DNA from: Acidimicrobiia bacterium
GTDB taxonomy: Bacteria > Actinomycetota > Acidimicrobiia > Acidimicrobiales > Bin134
Direction: 5' to 3'
Length of the DNA: 64,000 bases
Assembly (NCBI GenBank): GCA_022826705.1
Contig: JAJDUJ010000027.1
Span: forward strand, 355,880 to 419,879
How positions within the stretch are numbered: position 1 is the stretch's first letter; each line of letters opens with the position of its first letter. This document shows, piece after piece, positions 26,581 to 35,766 of the stretch. The notes under the pieces were generated by a model. That model was not told the DNA's origin, did not search any database, and was given only the letters and a program-made list of their open reading frames with translations. The position numbers were made by a program, and so were the translations under genes.

Positions 26581-29435
26581 TGCAGGCCAAGTCCGATTTC
26601 AGGATCCACGTGGTGATCGTGAGCCACGACCCGGGCCTGTGGTTCGACGAGATGTTGGAGTCGATTGCTGCCCAAGACCATCGGTCGGTGGAAGTGACCG
26701 TGGTGGATACCGGCAGCGAAGCCGACCCCACCGCCCGAGTTCGACGCGTTTTGCCCCAGGCCTCGGTCCGCTGTTTGGGATACGACCCCGGATTCGGCCC
26801 CGCGGCCAACCAAGTGCTGCTGGACGCGGGCCCGGTTCCCGACTTCTTCGTGTTCTGTCATGATGACGTGGCACTGGCCCCCAGCGCCCTGCGGCTGCTG
26901 GCCAATGAGGCGGTGCGGTCCAACGCCGGGATCGTCGGCCCCAAATTCGTGGATTGGGACGACCCCAGCCGCCTTCTCCAAGTCGGTCTCATGGTTGACA
27001 AGATCGGAATTCCGATTCCCACCGTAGAGGTTGGCGAACTCGATCAGGAGCAGCACGACGCGGTTCAGGAGATGTTCGCCGTCCCCGGAGGATGCATCTT
27101 GGTTCGCGGGGACTTGTTCCGGGCCGTCGGCGGCTTCGATCCGGAGATGACGTTCTGCTACGAGGATGTGGACCTGTGCTGGCGGGCTCGCACCGTGGGG
27201 GCGCGGGTCATGGTGGCGCCCAGCGCGGTGGTTCGCCATCGTCAGCGGCTGGCTGAGCGCATTTCCCAAACTCAGGTCAGCCAGCTGATCCGGCGCCATC
27301 GGGTGCGAACCCTGCTGTGCGTGTACGGGGCTTGGCACTCGGTGCGGGTGATTCCCCAGGCAATGCTGCTTTCGCTTCTTGAGCTGCTGGTGGCGTTGGT
27401 TACCGGCCATCTGAGCCAAGCCCGCCAAATCGGGGCGAGTTGGGGGTACAACCTGGCCCGACTGGGGTCCATCCGGCAACAGCGGAAGGCGGTGAGCCGT
27501 GTCCGCCGGGTGGGGGACTCCCATATCCGTATGGCCCAGGCTCAGGGCTTCGCCCCGTTGGCCTCGCTGCTCACGAGCTGGAGGAGTGGCGCGGGCGACA
27601 GACTTTCAACGCAGAACGCCCTGCTGTCCCGGTTGAGTCGATCTCGGGCGTCGGTGGTGGTTGGGATCGTCACGGTGATCTTGGTACTGCTCGGGACTCG
27701 TGGTCTGGTGGCCGGGAGCATTCCCGCGGTGGGCGATCTGGCCCGATTGGGATCTAGTTCAGATCTCCTGAGCGGTTGGTGGAGTGATTTCCGGCCCATC
27801 GGCCTGGGGCAGGAGGGGTTCGCTCCCACCGGCCTGGGGGTTCTGACCCTGCTGAGCTGGCTGTTCTTAGGGGAGACCGATCTTCTGCGCACTGTGTTGA
27901 TAGTTGGCATGGTTCCGCTGGGGGCACTGGGAGTGTGGCGGCTCATGCGCCCCTTCGATTCCCTGTGGATCCAAGGGGTGGCGCTGGCGGTGTACCTCGC
28001 CAACCCCGTGCCCTACAACGCGCTGGCCAACGGGGTGTGGAGTGCCCTGTTGCTATACGGCGCGGTGCCCTGGCTGATGCGAGCCGTCTTGGCTGGGTCA
28101 GGTCTTGCTCCCTACGGCGAATCGGGAGGCAGCCCCGGGCCAGGAGCGCGCCGACCGCTGTTTCTGCGGGAGGCCCTTGCCGTCGGCCTGCTCCTCGGCT
28201 TGGCCGCTGCGATGGCCCCCGGGGCAGTGATTGTGATGGGCCTGATTCTGGCCGGACTGGTTCTGGGGTCGATCATCGCCGGAACCGCAGAGGGCGTGGG
28301 CCGCATGGTGCTGGTGGTGGTGGCCGGTGCCGCGGTGGCCGCGGTGCTGAACCTTCCGTGGTTGGCCGACAGCCTGCCGTCGCTGCTCGGGGATCGGCCG
28401 GGGGGCAGCAGCGGAAACTCTTGGGCAGAGATTCTGCGATTCGACACCGGACCATTCGGCGACAGCCGGCTCGGTTGGGCCCTCCCGGTGGCTGCCGTAC
28501 TTCCCCTGGCCCTGGCCCAAGACTCCCGACTGGCGTGGGCAGTGCGGGGGTGGACGCTCTATCTGGGCACCGCGGCGGTGGCACTGGTGGCGGAGCAAGA
28601 CTGGTCTCCCGTGCCCCTGCCCCGACCGGAGGTGGTGCAGGTGCCCGGGGCCGTGGGCCTGTCCATCGCAGTGTCCATGGGTGTGGCCGCCTTCCTCGTG
28701 GATGTCCGCCGCCACCGCTTCGGTTGGCGGCAGATCGTTCCCTTTACCGCGGTGGCTGCACTCGTGGCGGGAATGCTGCCGTTGCTGGCCACGGTCTCCG
28801 GCGGCGATTGGAACGCGACCCGCTACGACTACACCGAGGTGGCCCCGTTTGCCGGCGTCGAAGATGGGGATGCGGCCGAGCCCGGCCACCGGGTCTTGTG
28901 GCTCGGCCATCCCGATGTGCTGCCGTTGGGCAGTTGGCACCTAGACGGTCGACTCTCGTTTGCGGTTTCTGACAGTCGCGCCTTTCCCACCGTGGCCCAG
29001 CGTTGGGTTGGCCGAGTGGACGGTCAGACCCGCCGGGTAGGCAACGCGGTTCTGGGAGCGTCGGAGACGGGCACCAGCAGATTGGGGGCAGAGCTGTCCC
29101 AATGGGGTATCGGCACGATTCTGGTTGCAGAGCGCTTGGCGCCCGCTCCCTACGGCGAACTGTCGCAGCCCGCCCCCGAGTGGCTGTTTGAAATGCTCTC
29201 TGGCCAACTCGACTTGGTGCCCGGCGGGCTGACCGCGGGTATCGCCACCTACCACAACACGGCATTGGATCTGGAAGCGGCTGGGGCTGGCCCCGCATTG
29301 CCCTCCGACGACGGAACCTCGGCGGTGACCCGGCTGCTTCTGGCGGTGCAGATCGTGCTGTGGGTGGTCGGTTTGGTGGGGATTGCACGCCTCAGCATCG
29401 GTGAAGGGCGTCGTCGGCAGAAAGATGCCCGATGA
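26580..29435 (+). CDS. Large GT2 glycosyltransferase with polytopic membrane domain
   Basis: A 951-residue protein. Residues 5-280 are a GT2 domain: HVVIVSHDP, FVFCHDDVALAPSAL with the HDD metal site, FAVPGGCILVRGDLFRAVGGFDPEMTF split by the acceptor region, and YEDVDLCWRAR. After a basic linker, residues about 355 to 735 contain roughly ten to twelve hydrophobic segments, then an outward soluble part (about 740-905) and a final membrane helix near 915-935. This layout suggests a membrane enzyme handling a lipid-linked sugar or glycan. It overlaps the next gene by ATGA. Such large GT2 proteins occur in other actinobacteria; their substrates are poorly defined. Confidence 0.82.
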   Translation: MQAKSDFRIHVVIVSHDPGLWFDEMLESIAAQDHRSVEVTVVDTGSEADPTARVRRVLPQASVRCLGYDPGFGPAANQVLLDAGPVPDFFVFCHDDVALAPSALRLLANEAVRSNAGIVGPKFVDWDDPSRLLQVGLMVDKIGIPIPTVEVGELDQEQHDAVQEMFAVPGGCILVRGDLFRAVGGFDPEMTFCYEDVDLCWRARTVGARVMVAPSAVVRHRQRLAERISQTQVSQLIRRHRVRTLLCVYGAWHSVRVIPQAMLLSLLELLVALVTGHLSQARQIGASWGYNLARLGSIRQQRKAVSRVRRVGDSHIRMAQAQGFAPLASLLTSWRSGAGDRLSTQNALLSRLSRSRASVVVGIVTVILVLLGTRGLVAGSIPAVGDLARLGSSSDLLSGWWSDFRPIGLGQEGFAPTGLGVLTLLSWLFLGETDLLRTVLIVGMVPLGALGVWRLMRPFDSLWIQGVALAVYLANPVPYNALANGVWSALLLYGAVPWLMRAVLAGSGLAPYGESGGSPGPGARRPLFLREALAVGLLLGLAAAMAPGAVIVMGLILAGLVLGSIIAGTAEGVGRMVLVVVAGAAVAAVLNLPWLADSLPSLLGDRPGGSSGNSWAEILRFDTGPFGDSRLGWALPVAAVLPLALAQDSRLAWAVRGWTLYLGTAAVALVAEQDWSPVPLPRPEVVQVPGAVGLSIAVSMGVAAFLVDVRRHRFGWRQIVPFTAVAALVAGMLPLLATVSGGDWNATRYDYTEVAPFAGVEDGDAAEPGHRVLWLGHPDVLPLGSWHLDGRLSFAVSDSRAFPTVAQRWVGRVDGQTRRVGNAVLGASETGTSRLGAELSQWGIGTILVAERLAPAPYGELSQPAPEWLFEMLSGQLDLVPGGLTAGIATYHNTALDLEAAGAGPALPSDDGTSAVTRLLLAVQIVLWVVGLVGIARLSIGEGRRRQKDAR

Positions 29436-30961
29436 GCGGCCGCGTCACGCGTTGGCCACTGGTGTTTGTGGCCCTGGCGACGGTGATCGGGCTGGCTGTT
29501 GCCGACGGGGGTGACGAGCGCGAATCGGCTTCAGCGCCCCCGGTGACCACCAGCGAGGCCCCGGGTCAGGATGCGGAGGGGGGTGTCTGGTACTGCGCGG
29601 AGGGAACCTCTCGTCCCGGCGAATTCGCCGATCACTCGGTGATCGTTGCCAATCCCACCGGCACGGCGGTGGCGGCTTCGGTCTCGGTGTTTCCGGTGAC
29701 GCCGGTTGGAAGGGTGTCGCCGTCGGCGCTCCCCGAAGAGGTGCTCCTGAACGTTCCCGCGAGGTCACAGGCCTCCCTGCGGCTGGCTGAGGTAGTGGAG
29801 TCGCAGTACACCGCGGCGCTGGTGGAGATTGATTCTGGTTTGGCGGTGGTTGAGCAGCGGGTGCAGGGCCCCACGGGCTTCGACGTTGTTCCCTGCGCCA
29901 CCCGATCATCGTCGGTCTGGCATTTTGCCGCCGGTTCGACTAGGCGAGACGCTCGGCTGATCTTCACCCTGTTCAACCCGTTCCCCGACCGGGCGGTGGT
30001 GAAATTCTCCTTCTTCACCGAGGAGGGAATCCGCGAGCCCCAGGCGCTGCGAGGGGTTTTGGTTCCGGCTCAGTCGCTGGTGGTGGTGAACGCCACCGAT
30101 CTGGTGCCTCGGTTCTCATCGGTTTCCACCACGGTCGAGACCCTGGCCGGAAGGGTGGTGGCCGGAAGGCTTCAACTCTTCGACGGCACCGAGGGCCTGG
30201 AGGGTTTGACCGCAGGCCCAGGGGTCCCGGAGGCCCGGCCCCAATGGGTGTTCCCCACCGGCCCAGGCGATCCGGGCGTGGCGGAGCACATCGTGCTCTA
30301 CAACCCAACTGACCAGGTGGCGGCGGCCGACATCAGCATTCGGTCGGACGCCTCCGACCCCAGTGAGCTGCTGGCGCCCTTCGATGTGTCGGTGCCTCCC
30401 CAGCAGCAAGTGGCATTGGTATTTGGGGATGTCGGAACGTACCCGCTTCCCCCCGTCTCGTTCGCCTACGGCGCCGCCGGCCTGCCGGTGGAGGGCACTG
30501 GATTCTGGGTTGCCGTGCAGGTGTACAACGGGGTTCCCATCGTGGTTGAGCGCGTAGCCGCTGCCCCAGCGGCATCGCCTCCTGCGGGAGTGGCAACGAC
30601 CGCCGGATCGTCGGCAGCCGCGTTGCGATATCTGGTCGCAGGGAATCGGGCCGAGGGCTCGGAGGTTGCGCTGGTGGTGGTGAACCCCTCGCCCGACTCC
30701 ATCGCCCAAGTCACCGTGTCCAAGATCGCCGACGGCCGAATTGCTCCGATTGCCCAGCTCAATCCCCGGGAAGTGGCGCCGCACAGCCGATTGGTGGTGC
30801 CGATTGACCGATTGGTCGACGGCGACAGCTACGCCCTGTTGGTTGAGGCCAGCCAGCCGGTGGTTGTGTCCCGAACGCTGGCAGCCCAAGGCGGAACCGG
30901 GTTGACCTCCGGGCTCTCGATCCCCTTCGATTCCCTGCCACTCGATCCTTCTGCGTTTTAG
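29432..30961 (+). CDS. Secreted or anchored DUF5719-like protein
   Basis: A 509-residue exported protein. A hydrophobic N-terminus (WPLVFVALATVIGLAVA) acts as signal peptide or anchor. The mature part is built of repeated beta-rich units with the pattern VVxNP(T/S/F)...V, for example HSVIVANPTGTAVAASV, IFTLFNPFPDRAVVKF, HIVLYNPTDQVAAADI and ALVVVNPSPDSIAQVTV, about every 110-120 residues. This matches proteins annotated as DUF5719 in actinobacteria, which commonly neighbour a large GT2 gene as here. Function is unknown; the ATGA overlap with the GT2 gene argues for a shared role at the cell surface. Confidence 0.72.
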   Translation: MSGRVTRWPLVFVALATVIGLAVADGGDERESASAPPVTTSEAPGQDAEGGVWYCAEGTSRPGEFADHSVIVANPTGTAVAASVSVFPVTPVGRVSPSALPEEVLLNVPARSQASLRLAEVVESQYTAALVEIDSGLAVVEQRVQGPTGFDVVPCATRSSSVWHFAAGSTRRDARLIFTLFNPFPDRAVVKFSFFTEEGIREPQALRGVLVPAQSLVVVNATDLVPRFSSVSTTVETLAGRVVAGRLQLFDGTEGLEGLTAGPGVPEARPQWVFPTGPGDPGVAEHIVLYNPTDQVAAADISIRSDASDPSELLAPFDVSVPPQQQVALVFGDVGTYPLPPVSFAYGAAGLPVEGTGFWVAVQVYNGVPIVVERVAAAPAASPPAGVATTAGSSAAALRYLVAGNRAEGSEVALVVVNPSPDSIAQVTVSKIADGRIAPIAQLNPREVAPHSRLVVPIDRLVDGDSYALLVEASQPVVVSRTLAAQGGTGLTSGLSIPFDSLPLDPSAF

Positions 30962-30980
30962 CAGCCTCCGTCTGCCTGTC

Positions 30981-30986
30981 TACCAT
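30981..30986 (+). promoter_or_regulatory. -10 element of the acyl-CoA ligase gene
   Basis: TACCAT, 8 nt before GTG 30995, indicating a leaderless start. Confidence 0.6.
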
Positions 30987-30994
30987 CCCCATCT

Positions 30995-32656
30995 GTGGAC
31001 ACCTCTGCCGAAGCCCTCCCCACCATTCGAGACTCGGTGCTGAGCCGGGCTAGTGACGACAGCCTGGCCATGCTGTTTGAGGACGAGCAGCACACTTACC
31101 GGGAGTTCACCGCCGGGTGTGTGGCCCGAGCCCACTTACTGTTGGACCGTCGGGGAGCGGGGCCGTTCCATGTGGGTGCGCTGCTGGACAACGGGCCGGA
31201 GTATTCCATGCTGCTGGGCGGGGCAGCGGTGGCCGGAGCAGCGGTGGTGGGCATCAACCCCACCCGGCAGGGGGCGGAGTTGGCCCGCGACATCACCCAT
31301 GCCGACTGCGGAATGATCATTACCGAGAGCCGACACCGCGGGCTGCTGGACGGGTTGGATCTCGGTGCCGCCAACGGCCGGGTGCTGGACGTGGACTCGC
31401 CGGATTGGGCTGCCGCCTTGGCCCCCTATGCCGGTGCCGAGCCGCCGGATGTACACATCGACCCGCTGGCCCCCTACCTGCTGCTGTTCACTTCGGGCAC
31501 CACCGGCGACCCCAAGGCGGCCATCTGCTCGCAAGTCCGGCTGGCCCGGATCGGCGAGGTCATCACCGAGATGCGCAAGCTGACGCCTGATGACGTGTTC
31601 TACCAGGCCATGCCCATGTTCCACTCCAATGCGCTGATGGCCGGCTGGGTGCCGTGTCTGACTGCGGGCGGCGTTGCCGCGTTCCGCCGCCGGTTCTCGG
31701 CATCGGGCTTCCTGCCTGATGTGCGCCGTTTCGGCGTGACCTACTTCAACTACGTGGGCAAGCCCCTCACCTACATTTTGGCCACCCCTGAGCAGCCCGA
31801 CGATGCCGACAACTCCCTGCGGATCGTGTTCGGCAACGAGGGCGCCGTCCATGACTTGGAGCGGTTCTCTCGCCGCTTCGGGGTACCGGTGGAGGACTCC
31901 TACGGCTCCACCGAGGGGGGCGTATCGGTGAGCCGCACGTCGGATACGCCGCCCAATGCCCTGGGGCGGGCCGATGAAAGCGTGAAGATCCTCGATCCCG
32001 ACACCGGGGAAGATGCGCCATTGGCAGTCTTCGACGACACCGGCAAGCTGCTCAATCCCGATGAGGCCATCGGCGAGCTGGTATCGATGGTGTCGGCACC
32101 CACCTTCGAGGGGTACTGGAACAACCCCGAAGCAGACGACGAGCGCACCCACGGCGGCATCTACTGGTCGGGCGATCTGGCTTATCGTGACGCCGAGGGG
32201 TTCGTGTACTTCGCGGGGCGGAACTTCGACTGGTTGCGGGTGGACGGGGAGAACTTTGCCGCCGCCCCGGTGGAGCGCATCCTGGTGCGCCACCCCGACA
32301 TCGACCTGGCCGCGGTGTTTGCCGTGCCCAGTCCGTCGGTGGGCGACGACGTGATGGCCGCGGTGGTGCGCCGGCCGGGAGCGGGCTTCGATCCTGATGG
32401 GTTTGCGGAGTTCCTGGCCGGTCAAGACGATCTGGGCACCAAATGGACCCCTCGCTATGTGCGCTGGGCCGACACGCTGCCCCAGACCGAGACCAACAAG
32501 ATCCTCAAGCGCACCCTGCGCCGGGAGCGCTGGGAGTCGGACGACGAGACCTGGGTGCTGGACGGCGAGGGCTACCGCCAGCTGGCGGCAGATGATGCTG
32601 AGGCCATCAGGGCCGAGTTCGAAGCCCGGGGCCGACTGTCAGTGCTGGACGTCTAA
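30995..32656 (+). CDS. AMP-forming acyl-CoA ligase
   Basis: A 553-residue ANL-superfamily enzyme that activates a carboxylic acid as acyl-AMP and then acyl-CoA. It has the P-loop LLFTSGTTGDPKAA, the adenine-site YGSTEGGVS, the hinge region GGIYWSGDLAYRDAEGFVYFAGR and the C-terminal catalytic Lys of TNKILKRTL. It resembles FadD-type fatty acyl or steroid-side-chain ligases of actinobacteria. It has its own promoter and converges on a block with a CoA transferase and a 2-hydroxyacid dehydrogenase, so it may belong to a shared but unidentified acid-degradation route. The substrate is unknown. Confidence 0.88.
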   Translation: MDTSAEALPTIRDSVLSRASDDSLAMLFEDEQHTYREFTAGCVARAHLLLDRRGAGPFHVGALLDNGPEYSMLLGGAAVAGAAVVGINPTRQGAELARDITHADCGMIITESRHRGLLDGLDLGAANGRVLDVDSPDWAAALAPYAGAEPPDVHIDPLAPYLLLFTSGTTGDPKAAICSQVRLARIGEVITEMRKLTPDDVFYQAMPMFHSNALMAGWVPCLTAGGVAAFRRRFSASGFLPDVRRFGVTYFNYVGKPLTYILATPEQPDDADNSLRIVFGNEGAVHDLERFSRRFGVPVEDSYGSTEGGVSVSRTSDTPPNALGRADESVKILDPDTGEDAPLAVFDDTGKLLNPDEAIGELVSMVSAPTFEGYWNNPEADDERTHGGIYWSGDLAYRDAEGFVYFAGRNFDWLRVDGENFAAAPVERILVRHPDIDLAAVFAVPSPSVGDDVMAAVVRRPGAGFDPDGFAEFLAGQDDLGTKWTPRYVRWADTLPQTETNKILKRTLRRERWESDDETWVLDGEGYRQLAADDAEAIRAEFEARGRLSVLDV

Positions 32657-32661
32657 GCCTG

Positions 32662-32686
32662 GGCGGCCTCGCTAGCCGAGGGCGCC
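32662..32686. terminator. Candidate bidirectional terminator hairpin
   Basis: GGCG-G-CCTCG, loop CTAGC, CGAGG-G-CGCC: two stems of five and four bp separated by a G-G mismatch, placed between convergent genes. It ends at the stop codon of the minus-strand gene. No T-run is present, so Rho-independent action is uncertain. Confidence 0.45.
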
Positions 32687-33417
32687 TAGCCCAGAGCGAC
32701 TGCGGCGATGGCTTTCACAGTGGCCGCCATGTGGGCCCGCTGGTCGGCGTCGACGGCCTCGTAGACCTCGTTCATCCGGGCTGTGGTGATCTCCTCAGCC
32801 TGCTGGTGTACTGGCTTGAGGGGCTCGGGGTCGGGGAACGGCCCGGCCCAGCCGAACATCTGGGCCTGCTCGGGCCCGAGCTGGGCGACCACGGCCTCGA
32901 CCGGGGTCATGCCCACCGCGCTCAGCCCATGCACGTGGAATCCGAATCGCAGCTCGCGCAAAATCTTCAGTGCGAGGCCGGTAGCCGCGGCTGGATCATC
33001 GGGCACGGGCATGGCCCGCCAGCCGGCATACAGCGGCTGGCTCATCGGATTGGTGGCATCGAACACCGCGCGGGCCGCGGCGGCGAAGTCGGCCAATCCG
33101 TCGAGATGGCCGAACGTCTCAGCGGCCCACCGGCCCAAGCCCTCGGCAAAAGCCGCCGCCGCATCCGTAGGCGTCCCCTGCTCCTTGGTCTGGGTCCAGC
33201 CCATCTCGATAAAGGACGGGCTGAACAGGGCGAACGCCGACACCACCACGTCGGTAGCCACATCACCCAAGACCCCGCCTCGGCCACCCACATAGCCGGA
33301 CAACCCGGAAAAACCGGCTTCCGCCAGAGCCGCATTGGTGGTCTCGCTGAAGTAGTACTTGCTCCCGAGCATGGCGATAGGGAGCGCAGTGGCAGCCGCC
33401 ACTTCCTCTGGTGTCAT
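32686..33417 (-). CDS. SCO6745-family protein
   Basis: A 243-residue, alanine-rich, all-helical soluble protein resembling the actinobacterial SCO6745 family. Recognisable segments are SKYYFSETTNAALAEAG, the Gly-rich SGYVGGRGGVLGDV, SAFALFSP and HVHGLSAVGMTPVEAVV. No catalytic motif is evident; family members are often found near acyl-CoA and detoxification genes. ATG 33417 is preceded by AGAAAGG at a good ribosome-binding distance, and longer readings overlap the CoA-transferase gene. It lies 59 bp after that gene on the same strand. Confidence 0.75.
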   Translation of the reverse strand: MTPEEVAAATALPIAMLGSKYYFSETTNAALAEAGFSGLSGYVGGRGGVLGDVATDVVVSAFALFSPSFIEMGWTQTKEQGTPTDAAAAFAEGLGRWAAETFGHLDGLADFAAAARAVFDATNPMSQPLYAGWRAMPVPDDPAAATGLALKILRELRFGFHVHGLSAVGMTPVEAVVAQLGPEQAQMFGWAGPFPDPEPLKPVHQQAEEITTARMNEVYEAVDADQRAHMAATVKAIAAVALG

Positions 33418-33476
33418 TGCTTGGGCCTTTCTTGGAACCGGCGCGGCAAGCGCCTGACGAAGTGGATGAAGAATAG

Positions 33477-34682
33477 TCAGACCAGGCCGTCGGATTTGGC
33501 TTGGGCGAGGCGGTTGGCGTCCCAACCGAGCAGTTCGGCGTAGACCTCGGCGTTGTGGGCGCCTATCGGGGGGCCGGGGTGGTTGATGGTGCCAGGGGTC
33601 TCGCTGAGGATGGGGGCGGGGGTGGTCATGGGTACCGATCCCAGCACTTCGTGGGGTACCAGGGTGACGCTGTTTCGGGCCTGCACTTGGGCGTCGGCCA
33701 GCAGGCCGGGCAGGTCGTGGACGGGGGCCACTGGGATACGGGCTTCGACGAACACGGCGAGGGCTTCTTCCAACGGGCGCTGGGCGATCCAGTCGGCCAC
33801 CAAAGCATCGAGCTCGTCGTTGTGGGCCAGCCGGTCGGCCATGCGGGCGAACTTGGCCTGGTCTTCGGGACCGTCTCGTCCGGTCAGAGTGAGGATACGT
33901 TCCACCTGGCGGTCGGTGGTGCCCGATAGGCACAGGTAGCGATCATCGGCGGTGCGGTAGATGTTGCGGGGGACGCCGGTCTCCAGGCGGGATCCGAACC
34001 GGGAGGGAGGAGGGTCGTCGCCATCGGGGTCCCAGGCGGCCAGGGTGCTGCCCATCAGGGTCAGGATGGGCTCGTACATCGACACGTCCACGTGCTGGCC
34101 GCCGAGGCCGTTCACATCCCGGCCGTAGCAGGCCACCAGCGCGCCGATGAGGCCGAAGATCCCGGTGAGGGTGTCGCCTAGCGGGATGGAGGTGAGCATG
34201 GGCGGTCCGTCGGCCTCGCCGGTCATGTGGGTGAGCCCGGCGAAGGCCTCGGCCATGGTGCCCGCACCAGGCCGGTCGGCCAGTGGGCCGGTGTGCCCAT
34301 AGGGGCTGACCGACACCATCACCAGGCCGGGGTTTATGACCCGCATCTGCTCCCAGGTGCAGTCCCATCGCTCCAACATGGCGGGGGAGTAGTTGTGGAC
34401 CAGCACGTTGACCTCAGCCACCAGTTGGCGGAGGATGTCGCGGCCCGCCGGTTGGTTCAGATCACAGGTGATGACCCGCTTGTTGCGCGAGACCATGGCC
34501 CACACCAGCGACTCCCCGTTGCGGCTGGCGCCGATGCGGCGCAAGGCCTCGCCGGACGGCGGCTCGATTTTGATGACATCGGCGCCGAAGTCGCCCAAGA
34601 ACGTGGCCACTTGGGGCGCGGCCAGAAACGACGAGATGTCGAGCACCCGAAGGCCGGCGAGAGCTCCTGCGGATTGGGTCAT
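33477..34682 (-). CDS. Family III CoA transferase (CaiB/BaiF)
   Basis: A 401-residue CoA transferase that exchanges CoA between an acyl-CoA and a free acid. Family features: GLRVLDISSFLAAPQVATFLGDFGADVIKIE split over the N-terminal strand, NKRVITCDLN, VSPYGHTGPLADRPG, the conserved MTGEADGPP around the active-site acid region, and the C-terminal IPVAPVHDL. It overlaps the upstream dehydrogenase gene by four bases (ATGA). With that dehydrogenase and the acyl-CoA ligase it could process a 2-hydroxy or branched acid, as in formyl-CoA or 2-methylacyl-CoA chemistry, but the substrate cannot be named. Confidence 0.9.
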   Translation of the reverse strand: MTQSAGALAGLRVLDISSFLAAPQVATFLGDFGADVIKIEPPSGEALRRIGASRNGESLVWAMVSRNKRVITCDLNQPAGRDILRQLVAEVNVLVHNYSPAMLERWDCTWEQMRVINPGLVMVSVSPYGHTGPLADRPGAGTMAEAFAGLTHMTGEADGPPMLTSIPLGDTLTGIFGLIGALVACYGRDVNGLGGQHVDVSMYEPILTLMGSTLAAWDPDGDDPPPSRFGSRLETGVPRNIYRTADDRYLCLSGTTDRQVERILTLTGRDGPEDQAKFARMADRLAHNDELDALVADWIAQRPLEEALAVFVEARIPVAPVHDLPGLLADAQVQARNSVTLVPHEVLGSVPMTTPAPILSETPGTINHPGPPIGAHNAEVYAELLGWDANRLAQAKSDGLV

Positions 34683-35686
34683 TGGCTGCCCAAGGCGAAG
34701 GGGAGGTCGGTGGTTAGCAATTGCATAGACGTCACCTCGTTGACCAGCGGCTCACCGGCCAGCAGACGGCGGAGATTGTCGCAGAACAACTCCGCGCCTC
34801 GATCCCACCTCCCGATGCCCCCGCCGGAGGAGTGGGGGGTGAGCACCACCTTGGGGTGGGTCCAGTAGGGATGGTTGGGTTCCAGAGGCTCAGTGTTGAA
34901 CACATCGAGGATGGCGGCGGCCAGACGGTCACCGTCCAAGGCTCTGAGCAGGGCCTCATCGTCCACCAGCTTGCCTCGGGCGATGTTCACCAGCACCGAT
35001 CCCGGTTTCATGGCCGCCAAGAAGCCGTCGTCCACCAGATTCTCGGTTTCGGGAGTGGCGGGGGCGGCCAGCACCACCACGTCGGCCTCGGATAGGGCAG
35101 CGGGCATATCGGAGGGCGAGATCATGGCGTCAACCGGCTCTTCTCCGGTTGGGTGGCGTCGCACGCCGGTCACGTGGGCCTCGAACGCCCGGGCTCGCCG
35201 AGCGGTCTCGGCGCCGATGGCCCCGAGCCCGATGATCAGCCAGCGGGACCGCCATACCTCCCGGAAATTGTGATGCTCCCAGCGGCTTTCGGCCTGGGCG
35301 GTCCGCCAGCGCCCGGCGTCTTGGAACACATCAAGCACGGCCCGCAGTACGAATTCGGCGATGGGGATGGCGGTGAGGTGGGCGTTGCACATTCGAGTCC
35401 CTCGGCTCATCAGCCGCTGGTATTCCTCGAGGTCCACCCCGGCGGCTGCCGACTGGAGCCAGCGAAAATCGGGCGCGGCCTCCACGATCTCGAAGAACCG
35501 TTCGATAAGCCCGCCGAAGAACACATCGCTCGACAGCCACCCCACCTCGGGGTGGGCATCGGAGGGGCCGTGAAGCTGGCCATCGTCGCCCAAACGCAGC
35601 CACTGGAGGCCGTGTCCTTCATCATCCAACGCGTCGAAATGGGACCGGTGCTGCCCGTAGGCCTTCTCGGTCACCAGCGCGAACAC
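34679..35686 (-). CDS. D-isomer-specific 2-hydroxyacid dehydrogenase
   Basis: A 335-residue NAD(P)-dependent oxidoreductase of the 2-hydroxyacid family. The Rossmann domain has IIGLGAIGAETARRARAF, then VLAAPATPETENLVD, NIARGKLVDDEALLRAL and the catalytic His in LTPHSSGGG. The N-terminal substrate domain is divergent, as in glyoxylate/hydroxypyruvate reductase-like members. GTG 35686 lies 7 nt after TAGCAT, so it is probably leaderless. It heads a unit with the CoA transferase. Direction of catalysis and substrate are unknown. Confidence 0.85.
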   Translation of the reverse strand: MFALVTEKAYGQHRSHFDALDDEGHGLQWLRLGDDGQLHGPSDAHPEVGWLSSDVFFGGLIERFFEIVEAAPDFRWLQSAAAGVDLEEYQRLMSRGTRMCNAHLTAIPIAEFVLRAVLDVFQDAGRWRTAQAESRWEHHNFREVWRSRWLIIGLGAIGAETARRARAFEAHVTGVRRHPTGEEPVDAMISPSDMPAALSEADVVVLAAPATPETENLVDDGFLAAMKPGSVLVNIARGKLVDDEALLRALDGDRLAAAILDVFNTEPLEPNHPYWTHPKVVLTPHSSGGGIGRWDRGAELFCDNLRRLLAGEPLVNEVTSMQLLTTDLPFALGSQ

Positions 35687-35693
35687 CTTGTTG

Positions 35694-35699
35694 ATGCTA
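35694..35699 (-). promoter_or_regulatory. -10 element of the hydroxyacid dehydrogenase unit
   Basis: TAGCAT on the minus strand, 7 nt before GTG 35686; the TANNNT pattern and spacing fit the other leaderless starts. Confidence 0.6.
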
Positions 35700-35766
35700 G
35701 GGCACCGATGGGCTAGCTATAAGACAGTGAAGAAAAAAAGCCTATTTCAGTAAATTTCATTCACTA

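Noticed and set aside
33418-33933. N-terminal extension of the SCO6745-family gene
   Set aside because: Overlaps the CoA-transferase gene out of frame; ATG 33417 has a proper ribosome-binding site.
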